A stretch of DNA of 64,000 nt, taken from positions 37,683 through 101,682 of the forward strand of contig NZ_RKME01000021.1 in assembly GCF_003797825.1 (NCBI RefSeq), given 5' to 3'. Origin of the DNA: Gordonia sp. OPL2 (GTDB taxonomy: Bacteria > Actinomycetota > Actinomycetes > Mycobacteriales > Mycobacteriaceae). The position numbers and the translations under genes were made by a program. Below the pieces are notes generated by a model. The model was given only the letters and a program-made list of their open reading frames with translations, ran no database searches and was not told the origin of the DNA. Each line of letters opens with the position of its first letter. Position 1 is the stretch's first letter. This document shows, piece by piece, positions 25,558 through 32,720 of this stretch.

Positions 25558-25605
25558 GGGCCCTGGAATTCGTCGATCGTGCCCAGAATTTCGTCGATCG
25601 TGTCC
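25558..25605. repeat. Second locus of the GTGCCC...GTCGATC 21-bp repeat
   Basis: Two 21-bp units (GGGCCCTGGAATTCGTCGAT and GTGCCCAGAATTTCGTCGAT, each ending C) and a partial third lie between phoR and the DUF899 gene. They are clearly related to the array at 9389-9522. A duplication of CCGCACCCCTCGCCG precedes them at about 25525-25552. Confidence 0.75.
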
Positions 25606-25671
25606 GGTCGAACCGATGACTTCGGGTCGCGGCGGCAGTCAGCATTGGGGAGACGACGAAGGGAGATCTCC

Positions 25672-26349
25672 ATGTCTGATGCCCTGCCCCCGGTGGTCGA
25701 CGAACCGACCTGGCGCGCCGCACTCGACGAACTACACGCGCGGGAGAAAGCCGCCACGCGCGAACTCGACGCCATCGCCGCACAGCGACGACGATTGCCG
25801 ATGGTCGAACTGCCCGACTACACACTGATCGGTCCGGACGGCCCGATCCGGCTGGTCGACATCTTCGACGGTCGTTCGCAACTGGTCGTCTACAACCACA
25901 TGTGGTCCGACGGCGCCGAGTTCCAGTGCGGGGGTTGCACCAGCCTGACGACCCAATACACGCGGCTGGACTTCCTCGCCAACTACGACGCCCGGTTCGT
26001 CATCGTCACCAACGGGCCGATCGACGAGGCGTTGGCCTACAAGGCGAAGGTCGGCAACATGATGGACTGGTACTCGTCGTCGGAGAGCTCCTTCGGTGCC
26101 GACGTCGATGCCGGGCCCGGGGAGGGATTCGGCGTCAACGTCTTCCTGCGCGACGGCGACACCGTTTACCGCACCTGGCACACCAACGGACGTGGGACCG
26201 AGCAACTGAGCTACACATTCCCGCTCATGGACGTGCTCCCGTGGGGACGCCAGGAGGAGTGGCAGGACTCCCCGGACGGCTGGCCGCAGAAGCCGACGTA
26301 CTCGGGATGGCTCGACTCACCCGACGTCGCCAGGCTCTACGGGGAGTAG
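25672..26349 (+). CDS. DUF899 thioredoxin-like family protein
   Basis: A 225-residue cytosolic protein. An N-terminal helix (WRAALDELHAREKAATRELD) is followed by the DUF899 thioredoxin-fold core, with RRLPMVELPDYTLIGPDGP, YNHMWSDGAEFQCGGCTSL and VFLRDGDTVYRTWHTNGRG. The CGGC motif could be redox-active. The biochemical role of the family is not established. The ATG at 25672 follows a clear AAGGGAGA ribosome site. It ends against a palindromic hairpin shared with the convergent restriction gene. Confidence 0.85.
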   Translation: MSDALPPVVDEPTWRAALDELHAREKAATRELDAIAAQRRRLPMVELPDYTLIGPDGPIRLVDIFDGRSQLVVYNHMWSDGAEFQCGGCTSLTTQYTRLDFLANYDARFVIVTNGPIDEALAYKAKVGNMMDWYSSSESSFGADVDAGPGEGFGVNVFLRDGDTVYRTWHTNGRGTEQLSYTFPLMDVLPWGRQEEWQDSPDGWPQKPTYSGWLDSPDVARLYGE

Positions 26350-26364
26350 CTCCCCGACGACCCC

Positions 26365-26384
26365 TCGCGTTCCGCGGAACGCGA
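26365..26384. terminator. Palindromic hairpin between convergent genes
   Basis: TCGCGTTCCGCGGAACGCGA is a perfect 20-bp palindrome, 15 bp after the DUF899 stop and 15 bp beyond the restriction gene stop. It probably terminates both transcripts; a T-rich tail is absent. Confidence 0.55.
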
Positions 26385-26399
26385 AGGCCCACGCCCGGT

Positions 26400-27239
26400 T
26401 CAGATCAGGCGTCGCAGCCCGGCGAACTCGCGGACGTCCTCGCGGAAACGGTCGAGACTCACCAGCGTGTACATCCCGTCGATCTGACGGTCCGCCCACA
26501 GCTGATGGATGCGGCGCAGATCGGATTGTCGTGATTTCCAGCCGATTCCGTCGATGACGGCAAGGACGAGCTGGCGTGGCAACCGGACCTCGGCCATCTC
26601 CTCGATCTCGCGGACGGCATCGGTCAGTTTGCTGCCGGTCGAGTCGAATCCCTTGGCGGCGACGACGATGTCGGCGGTCTCCGGATCACCGATGATGAGA
26701 TCGGCCGGAGCCGTGCGGCCGTTGCGGCCGGTGAATCGGGACCGCGTGACGTAGTCGAGACCGAGGTCATGCGCGATGGCCTCGATCTCGTCCTCGATGC
26801 GACGGCCGGACGCACCCGCCCGTGTCGCGGTGACGCGGCTGCCCGCACGCGCCACCAGGATGTCGGCGAAGGTGTACGTCCGGCCGAGCTGCGCACGCAG
26901 CATCCGGACGAGATCGAACTCGGTGTCCAACCAGGTGACGAGATCGACCGGGGCAGAGCGTGCCACGCCATGCCAGCCGGTGGTGCCGAACCGGTCGCGC
27001 AGCACGTTCTTCAGTTTCTCCTGCGACAACCCGACCGCCAGCCCCAGCACCGGTACATCCCCCGGATGATCGCGAACCCAGGCCGCCAGACCCGCGACGT
27101 CGGTGTCGAGAAGTTCACCGAGACTCCCGGTGGCCTGCACGATCCGCTCCGCCTCCGGCGTGGACGCCGTCGGGTCGACGTGAGATGTCAACCGGCCCAA
27201 CGTCGTCAGATACTCGTCGAACTCCCCGGCATCGCTCAT
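26400..27239 (-). CDS. Type II restriction endonuclease (DpnII-like)
   Basis: A 279-residue protein. The C-terminal half resembles DpnII/MboI-type endonucleases: GRRIEDEIEAIAHDLGL (145-161), then ADLIIGDPETADIVVAAKGF (179-198), GSKLTDAVREIEEMAE and AVIDGIGWKSRQSD (227-240). Asp180 and Lys196 could be the PD-(D/E)xK acid and lysine. The usual acidic residue two before the Lys is Ala194, so either Glu149 or Glu152 supplies it or activity is altered. It lies 4 bp after the adenine methylase on the same strand, the standard arrangement with the methylase first. The recognition sequence cannot be read from the protein. Confidence 0.72.
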   Translation of the reverse strand: MSDAGEFDEYLTTLGRLTSHVDPTASTPEAERIVQATGSLGELLDTDVAGLAAWVRDHPGDVPVLGLAVGLSQEKLKNVLRDRFGTTGWHGVARSAPVDLVTWLDTEFDLVRMLRAQLGRTYTFADILVARAGSRVTATRAGASGRRIEDEIEAIAHDLGLDYVTRSRFTGRNGRTAPADLIIGDPETADIVVAAKGFDSTGSKLTDAVREIEEMAEVRLPRQLVLAVIDGIGWKSRQSDLRRIHQLWADRQIDGMYTLVSLDRFREDVREFAGLRRLI

Positions 27240-27243
27240 GACG

Positions 27244-28311
27244 TCAGTCGCGCCCGATGAACAGGTACTCGCTCACGTCGCGGCGCGTGGCGGCGACATG
27301 CGTGCCGAAGCTGTACTTGTGGTCGATGGCGACCACCTCCACGGACGGCTTGACCTTCCCGAGGAGGTCGATGATCCTGTCGGCACCGGGCAACGCGTTC
27401 GACGAATACGAGAGCACGATCGCACCGGAATCCTGGAAGTGCTCGAACGTGCGGACCAACGCGTCCTCGATGCTGTGCTTGTAGGCGAACGGCGTGTAGC
27501 GCTTCGTCAGCTTCTTGGTCTTGGTGTGCTCCATGATCGTCATGCCACGCCAGTACGCCGACAGCCCCTCGAGGAAGTGGTAACGCTTGATGTAGTCGTT
27601 GTCGTCGGTCGGGGGCGCATACGGCGGGTCGAGATACACCAGGTCCGGCGGACCGTCGAGAGCGGAAAGATCGAGATCGAAGATGTCGCCGCTGACACTC
27701 CGATTCGACGCCCCGTTGCTGAACACCGTTGCGTTGTACTCGGCCGCCGACCGCAGTCGGAAATGATCGCGCAGCGACATCCGCAGGTCACGCCTGCCAT
27801 CTGCGTAGCGCGTCGAATCGGTGAAGGTGAACACACCACGCGGCTGCTTGCGCGCCGCCGACAACACCAGCGCCGAGATCGCCAGATCGCGCCGATACCC
27901 ACGCAGTCGATCGATGTGCGACCACGCCGAGTCCAGGAACGCACGGTCCTCCGGCGTGAAGTACAGGCCGTCGAAGGTGGTGGAGATGAAGTCGCGGTCG
28001 TCGGCCGGCGGACCGCAGATCTCCTCGATCAGATCATCGTCGAGCCGCACGCTGGAGTTCGCGACCGTTGCCCGGGTGATGATGTGCGGGAACGTCAGGA
28101 AATCGTTGCTGACCACCTGGAAACCCTGTGCCTTCAACAGGTAGGACACCACGCCCGACCCGGAGAACGCGTCCACCGCTGTGCTGCCGCCGATCTCGGC
28201 GAAGATCCGCTCGAGATGGGGGAGGAGCCGATACTTCGACCCCATGTAGCGCAGACGCGGAAAGCTCTGCGCCTTCGCGATGACATCCGCCGATCCGACG
28301 ACACGCCGCAC
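27244..28311 (-). CDS. Type II N6-adenine DNA methyltransferase (D12 class)
   Basis: Methylates adenine in the recognition site to protect it from the adjacent endonuclease. The SAM motif is AVDAFSGSGVVSYLL (about 45-59), RLRYMGSKYRLLPHLERI is the family's N-terminal signature, and DPPY catalytic motif IV is at 228-231 (VYLDPPYAPPTDD). The order and the DPPY motif fit the alpha/D12 class. The start is uncertain. A GTG at 28311 is chosen because conserved sequence begins about 20 residues later. An upstream GTG at 28401 would add about 30 residues made of two GAGSAASGP repeats from a dispersed DNA repeat. The methylase and endonuclease form an operon. Confidence 0.83.
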   Translation of the reverse strand: MRRVVGSADVIAKAQSFPRLRYMGSKYRLLPHLERIFAEIGGSTAVDAFSGSGVVSYLLKAQGFQVVSNDFLTFPHIITRATVANSSVRLDDDLIEEICGPPADDRDFISTTFDGLYFTPEDRAFLDSAWSHIDRLRGYRRDLAISALVLSAARKQPRGVFTFTDSTRYADGRRDLRMSLRDHFRLRSAAEYNATVFSNGASNRSVSGDIFDLDLSALDGPPDLVYLDPPYAPPTDDNDYIKRYHFLEGLSAYWRGMTIMEHTKTKKLTKRYTPFAYKHSIEDALVRTFEHFQDSGAIVLSYSSNALPGADRIIDLLGKVKPSVEVVAIDHKYSFGTHVAATRRDVSEYLFIGRD

Positions 28312-28317
28312 GCCCCT

Positions 28318-28382
28318 CGGCCCGCTCGCTGCGCTCCCGGCGCCGGTTCGATTCGGCCCGCTCGCTGCGCTCCCGGCGCCGG
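28318..28382. repeat. Dispersed GGCCCGCTCGCTGCG repeat, two copies beside the methylase start
   Basis: Two tandem copies (period 36 bp, starts 28318 and 28354) contain the core CGGCCCGCTCGCTGCGCTCC followed by CGGCGCCGG. The same core appears inside the RecQ-like gene. Here it lies between the methylase and HIT starts, or encodes GAGSAASGP repeats if the longer methylase start is used. Confidence 0.85.
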
Positions 28383-28480
28383 TGAACTCTGATCGACTCA
28401 CAGGGAAAGAATGTCATGGACCCCCGACAGTGCCCGGCAACACGTCGAGAGCCGTCCGAGGCGGGTCCTAGACTGACCAC

Positions 28481-28909
28481 ATGGCTTCCGTCTTCACCAT
28501 GATCATCAACGGAGAACTACCCGGTCGATTCGTGTGGAAGGACGGCCAGGCGGTCGCCTTCCTCACCATCAACCCGGTCACCCCCGGCCACGTCCTCGTT
28601 GTGCCGCGCAAGGAGGTCGACCACTGGGAGCAGATGGACACCGCCTCCTACACCCATCTCACCGACGTCTCGCAGAAGATCGGCCGTGCGGTCAAGGAGG
28701 CGTTCGGGGTGTCGAGGGTCGGCACGATGATCGCCGGCCTCGAGGTGCCGCACGTCCACCTGCACGTCTTCCCGCTCGAGAGCATGGACGCCTTCGATCT
28801 CGGCAACGCGCAGAAAGACCCCGACCCGGCCGAGCTCGACGACGCCGCCGAGAAGATCCGTGCCGCCCTGCGCAGCACCGGATACGCGGAGTACGTCGCC
28901 GACGCGTGA
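28481..28909 (+). CDS. HIT family protein
   Basis: A 142-residue histidine-triad nucleotide-binding protein, probably a nucleotidyl hydrolase or transferase. It carries the HVHLHVFP triad and the upstream AFLTINPVTPGHVLVVPRKEVDHW strand-helix region. The order phoP-phoR-(inserted genes)-HIT recalls Rv0757-Rv0758-Rv0759c in Mycobacterium tuberculosis, although here DUF899 and the restriction-modification pair separate them and strand orientation differs. This suggests those genes were inserted between phoR and HIT. A perfect hairpin follows the stop. Confidence 0.9.
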   Translation: MASVFTMIINGELPGRFVWKDGQAVAFLTINPVTPGHVLVVPRKEVDHWEQMDTASYTHLTDVSQKIGRAVKEAFGVSRVGTMIAGLEVPHVHLHVFPLESMDAFDLGNAQKDPDPAELDDAAEKIRAALRSTGYAEYVADA

Positions 28910-28930
28910 GCCGCGGACGATCCTGAGGAG

Positions 28931-28981
28931 CCGATCCGGGGCAATGGTCCGCGCTCACCGCGGGGTATTGCCCCGGATCGG
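28931..28981. terminator. Bidirectional hairpin between HIT and RecQ-like genes
   Basis: A perfect 15-bp stem, CCGATCCGGGGCAAT with ATTGCCCCGGATCGG, encloses a 21-nt loop containing GGTCCGCGC. It lies between the convergent stops at 28909 and 28997. The loop-stem junction GGCAATGGTCCGCGC is identical to part of the hairpin at 46581. Confidence 0.75.
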
Positions 28982-28996
28982 CGGCCGGTCCGGTCC

Positions 28997-31273
28997 TCAG
29001 ACCGATCGGTGGATCAACAACGGCATCACCGCCGACGCTCCCGCCCGCCGCAACTCGGCCGCGGCCAGAGTGATCGGCCATCCCGACGCCGTCTCGTCGA
29101 CGACGAGCAGTACGTTCTGGCCCGCGACGTCCGGCATCTCACCCAGATGATCGCGCCAGTACACCGCCTCGGTCGCGCCCGTCGCCTCGCGACCCGGCCC
29201 GTCGCCCGACCGCACCGGCACACTCACCCGCGGCCGCTTGCCGACCTCGCACAGATGATCGGCGACCTTGTCCGCGAGCACCGTTCCCGTCAGCCGCAGT
29301 GATCCGATGGAATCGGGCCGGATACCCGCATCCCGCACCCACGACGACAACGTGGTCACCGCGGCGTCACCGAGATCGGTGAGCGCCCGCTCGTCACCGC
29401 GACGTGCGTCCGCCAGCAAGTCCACCCACTCCGGTGAGTCGGCATGCGCCAGCACACGGCCCGGCTCGGCGGCGAGTTCGCCCGCGATACGACCGCGCGT
29501 ACCGAAGTCGCCGCCCGGCCACATCTTGCGTGGTTCCAAGATCAGCGCCGACCGGCGGAGCGCACCGGTGATCAGCCGCACCGTGTCGTCGGGCACCTCC
29601 GACGACAACGGCTCGGTCAGACGCCCGCGGCACACCGAACACCGACCACACGGCTCGGCAGCAGGATCGTCCAGCGACGACGTGAGCAACTGCATCAGGC
29701 ACTGATTCCCATGGATGTAGTCGCGCATGATGTCGGCCTCGCGACGTCGCACCTCGATGACCCCGTCGTAATGCCGCTCGTCATACGTCCACCCCGTGCC
29801 GGTCGACGTCCAGCCGTCGGACACGCGATCCGTCGCGCCGTCGACGGCCAACTGCTTCAGCATCAATTCCACCTTGCCCCTGCGGAATCCGGTGGACGAC
29901 TCCAGCTGCGGCACCGACATCGGGCCGTCCGCCGCATCCAACGTGTCCAGTAGCACACGCATCCGATCGGGATCCGGGATCGTCGCAGTCGCGAAATGAT
30001 CCCAGATGGCGTCGTCGGCGCGCGACGCCAGCAGCATCACCACCGCCTCGTCCAACGCTCGACCCGCACGACCGACCTGCTGATAGTAGGAGACCGGCGA
30101 CGGCGGCGACCCCACATGCACGACGAATCCGAGATCCGGCTTGTCATAACCCATCCCGAGCGCCGACGTGGCGATCAGCGCCTTGACCTCGTTGCGTAGC
30201 AACGCATCCTCGAGCTGATGCCGACGATCCCCGTCCAGCTGACCCGTGTACGCCGCGACCCGAACCTCGGGCCCGTGGACCGCCGTTATCGCATCGACCA
30301 GACGGTGCGCATCGGCGACGGTCAGCACATAGACGATGCCCGAACCCGGCAGCGCCGGAAGATACTGCGCCACCCACCCGTACCGCTGAATCGGCGAGAG
30401 TCCGTCGATGACATTGAGATGCAACGACTTCCGCGCCAATGACCCGCGGAGCACGAGCGTCTGCCCCGGCCCGCTCGCGTCGCTCCCGGCGCCCGGTTGA
30501 TCAGGCCCGCTCGCTTCGCTCCCGGCGCTGGGTTGGTCAGGCCCGCTCGCTTCGCTCCCGGCGCTGGGTTGGTCGGGCCCGCTCGCTTCGCTCCCGGCGC
30601 CCGGCTGATAGCTCCCGGCGTTCCCGGCCCCCAGCTGCGCCGCGACATCCTCGGTCACCCGCGCGTTCGCCGTCGCCGTCGTCGCGAGCACCGGCGTCTG
30701 CGGATTCAGTCGCTGCAGCACATCGGACACGCGACGGTAGTCGGGCCGGAAATCGTGCCCCCAATCCGAGATCGCATGGGCCTCGTCGATGACCAACAAC
30801 CCGAGCCGACCCGCGAGGGCGTCCAGAACCCGCCGTCCGAAACCAGGATTCGCCAACCGCTCCGGTGACACCAGCAGCACATCGAGATCGCCGTCGCGCA
30901 GCTGCGCCTCGATCGTCGACCACTCGTCGACGTTCGACGAGTTGAGCGTCGCGGCCCGCAGCCCCGCACGCTCGGCGGCACTCACCTGATCGCGCATCAG
31001 CGACAACAGCGGCGACACGATCAGAGTCGGCCCGCTCGCTGCGCTCCCGGCGCCGGCAGCCCGGATGATCGCCGTTGCCGTCCAGTACACCGCCGACTTC
31101 CCCCACCCCGTGGCCTGCACGACCAGCACACGCGCCGCCGGCCGCAGCAGTGCCGCGACGGCGGTGAGCTGATCCTCGCGCAGGCGTGCGCCCGGCCCGG
31201 CGAGACTCTCGATCACCCGGTCGGCGGCGGCCTGCTGGTCGGCGGTCAGGGTTGCTGCGGCGGGGGAGGACAT
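28997..31273 (-). CDS. RecQ family ATP-dependent DNA helicase with repeat-encoded insertions
   Basis: A 758-residue superfamily 2 helicase. Walker A ATGWGKS is at 54-60, DEAH at 163-166, motif III ATTATAN at 198-203, and motifs V/VI are in ALGMGYDKPDLG and QQVGRAGR. A RecQ zinc site follows (QCLM then PCGRCSVC). The C-terminal 80 residues resemble a phosphoribosyltransferase fold (VLLVVDETASGWPITLAAAEL) with a divergent PRPP loop, a fusion common in actinobacterial homologues. Odd feature: residues 74-82 and about 224-270 consist of GAGS(A/E/D)ASGP repeats encoded by a dispersed DNA repeat, inserted in frame between helicase motifs I/Ia and after III. The repeats contain no stop or frameshift, so the protein may still fold with surface loops. 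Confidence 0.85.
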   Translation of the reverse strand: MSSPAAATLTADQQAAADRVIESLAGPGARLREDQLTAVAALLRPAARVLVVQATGWGKSAVYWTATAIIRAAGAGSAASGPTLIVSPLLSLMRDQVSAAERAGLRAATLNSSNVDEWSTIEAQLRDGDLDVLLVSPERLANPGFGRRVLDALAGRLGLLVIDEAHAISDWGHDFRPDYRRVSDVLQRLNPQTPVLATTATANARVTEDVAAQLGAGNAGSYQPGAGSEASGPDQPSAGSEASGPDQPSAGSEASGPDQPGAGSDASGPGQTLVLRGSLARKSLHLNVIDGLSPIQRYGWVAQYLPALPGSGIVYVLTVADAHRLVDAITAVHGPEVRVAAYTGQLDGDRRHQLEDALLRNEVKALIATSALGMGYDKPDLGFVVHVGSPPSPVSYYQQVGRAGRALDEAVVMLLASRADDAIWDHFATATIPDPDRMRVLLDTLDAADGPMSVPQLESSTGFRRGKVELMLKQLAVDGATDRVSDGWTSTGTGWTYDERHYDGVIEVRRREADIMRDYIHGNQCLMQLLTSSLDDPAAEPCGRCSVCRGRLTEPLSSEVPDDTVRLITGALRRSALILEPRKMWPGGDFGTRGRIAGELAAEPGRVLAHADSPEWVDLLADARRGDERALTDLGDAAVTTLSSWVRDAGIRPDSIGSLRLTGTVLADKVADHLCEVGKRPRVSVPVRSGDGPGREATGATEAVYWRDHLGEMPDVAGQNVLLVVDETASGWPITLAAAELRRAGASAVMPLLIHRSV
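30468..30611. repeat. Four in-frame 36-bp repeats inside the RecQ-like gene
   Basis: Copies start at 30468, 30504, 30540 and 30576, each beginning GGCCCGCTCGC(T/G)TCGCTCCC and ending with GGTTGATCA-like variants. A fragment (GCTCCCGGCG) follows at 30611. On the coding strand they give a 12-residue unit containing AGSEASGPDQP. Confidence 0.9.
31028..31056. repeat. Single in-frame copy of the same repeat inside the RecQ-like gene
   Basis: A 29-bp copy starting CGGCCCGCTCGCTGCG is identical to the unit at 28354-28382. It encodes the GAGSAASGP segment between helicase motif I and the TLIVSPLLSLMRDQV motif. Confidence 0.9.
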
Positions 31274-31356
31274 GACGCCAACCTATCGGTCCCCACGGAC
31301 ACCGGCCCCGCCCGCGGCCCGGTTCTCCACAGGCTGCCGCGCGGGCCGTCAACCCC

Positions 31357-31374
31357 TCACAGGAACCTGACAGC
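31357..31374 (+). promoter_or_regulatory. Candidate PhoP box upstream of the glycosyltransferase operon
   Basis: TCACAGG-AACC-TGACAGC matches TCACAGC-N4-TCACAGC with two mismatches and exact spacing, 45 bp before the GT2-GtrA start. An imperfect inverted repeat (AGCTTCGGCGC ... GGCGCCCGAAGCT) follows at 31373-31411. Confidence 0.55.
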
Positions 31375-31418
31375 TTCGGCGCAGAGTGGGCGAAGTTTGG
31401 CGCCCGAAGCTATGTGAC

Positions 31419-32720
31419 ATGACAGCAGAAGCCCTCCCGACGACCGGAGAGCGCGCGGTGATCGTTGCAGACAGTTCGACGCAGACCCCGGTCCTCGACA
31501 TCGTCGTCCCCGTCTACAACGAGGCGGCCGACGTCGCCGGCTCCGTTCGCCGCCTCGCCGACCACCTCCGCACCCACGTCCCGTATCCGGCCCGCATCAC
31601 CGTCGCCGACAACGCCAGCACCGACTCCACACTCGCCATCGCCGCGGAGCTCGCCGGAGAACTCGCGGGCCTGCGGGTCGTGCACCTCGAGCAGAAGGGC
31701 CGCGGCCGCGCCCTCAACGCGGTGTGGCGCGCCAGCGACGCCCAGATCGTCGCCTACTGCGACGTCGACCTCTCCACCGACCTCAACGCACTCATGCCAT
31801 TGATCGCGCCGCTGATCTCCGGACACTCCGACATCGCGATCGGCACCCGCCTGTCCCGGTCGTCGCGGGTCGTCCGCGGGCCGAAGCGAGAGTTCATCTC
31901 ACGCTCCTACAACCTGATCCTCCGGACGACGATGCGCGCCAAGTTCTCCGACGCCCAGTGCGGATTCAAGGCCATGCGTACCGACATCGCGCGCCAGGTG
32001 CTGCCCTACGTCGAGGACACCGGCTGGTTCTTCGACACCGAACTACTCGTCCTCGCCGAACGGATCGGGTTGCGTATCGCCGAGGTGCCCGTCGATTGGG
32101 TCGACGACCCCGACAGCACCGTCGACATCGTGTCGACCGCCGTCGCGGACCTGAAAGGGTGCGCCCGGGTGGGCTATGCACTGACCACCGGTCGACTGCC
32201 GATCGCCGAACTCCGCTCCACCATCGGCCGCGACCGCGCACCCGGACCGCAGATCGACGGCGTGCCCTTCGGCCTGGTCGGTCAGCTCGCCCGGTTCTGC
32301 GTGATCGGCGTGGCGTCGACCATAGCCTACGCGGTCCTCTATCTGCTGCTCCACTCGTTCCTCGGCGCGCAGGTCTCCAATTTCGTCGCGCTCGCGGTGA
32401 CCGCCGTGCTCAACACCGCCGCCAACCGCCGATTCAGCTTCGGCATCTCCGGGCGCGAAGGAGCTGTCCGACACCAGCTGTTCGGTTTGGGCGTCTTCGT
32501 ATTCGGCTGGCTCGTGACATCCGGATCGCTGATCGCCCTACACGCGTTCGCGCCGGAGGCGACCAAACACGTCGAACTCCTGGTCCTGGTGATCGCCAAC
32601 CTGGTCGCCACACTCACCCGTTTCGTCGGTCTACGGTGGGTCTTCCGTGGCCACCTCGCCGGCACGACCGCAACCGTCCCGAAGCCCGGCGCCGGGCTCG
32701 CCGAAGGAACCGCCGAATGA
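31419..32720 (+). CDS. Bifunctional glycosyltransferase family 2 / GtrA membrane protein
   Basis: A 433-residue protein. An N-terminal GT-A domain (VVPVYNEAADVAG near residue 30, acidic motif YCDVDLSTD) is typical of polyprenyl-phosphate glycosyltransferases. A C-terminal GtrA-like domain has four membrane segments (for example LARFCVIGVASTIAYAVLYL and LVLVIANLVATLTRFVGLRW). It probably makes a polyprenyl-phosphate sugar and helps flip or present it at the membrane. The stop overlaps the start of the GT39-type gene (ATGA), so the donor synthase and the user enzyme are coupled. A PhoP-box-like site precedes it. Confidence 0.87.
   Translation: MTAEALPTTGERAVIVADSSTQTPVLDIVVPVYNEAADVAGSVRRLADHLRTHVPYPARITVADNASTDSTLAIAAELAGELAGLRVVHLEQKGRGRALNAVWRASDAQIVAYCDVDLSTDLNALMPLIAPLISGHSDIAIGTRLSRSSRVVRGPKREFISRSYNLILRTTMRAKFSDAQCGFKAMRTDIARQVLPYVEDTGWFFDTELLVLAERIGLRIAEVPVDWVDDPDSTVDIVSTAVADLKGCARVGYALTTGRLPIAELRSTIGRDRAPGPQIDGVPFGLVGQLARFCVIGVASTIAYAVLYLLLHSFLGAQVSNFVALAVTAVLNTAANRRFSFGISGREGAVRHQLFGLGVFVFGWLVTSGSLIALHAFAPEATKHVELLVLVIANLVATLTRFVGLRWVFRGHLAGTTATVPKPGAGLAEGTAE

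Noticed and set aside
26400..28401. Toxin-antitoxin module instead of restriction-modification
   Set aside because: The DPPY methylase and DpnII-like motifs fit restriction-modification, and the sizes are too large for a typical toxin-antitoxin pair.
30468..30611. Possible CRISPR-like 36-bp repeats
   Set aside because: The repeats are tandem and in frame inside a helicase gene, with no spacers.
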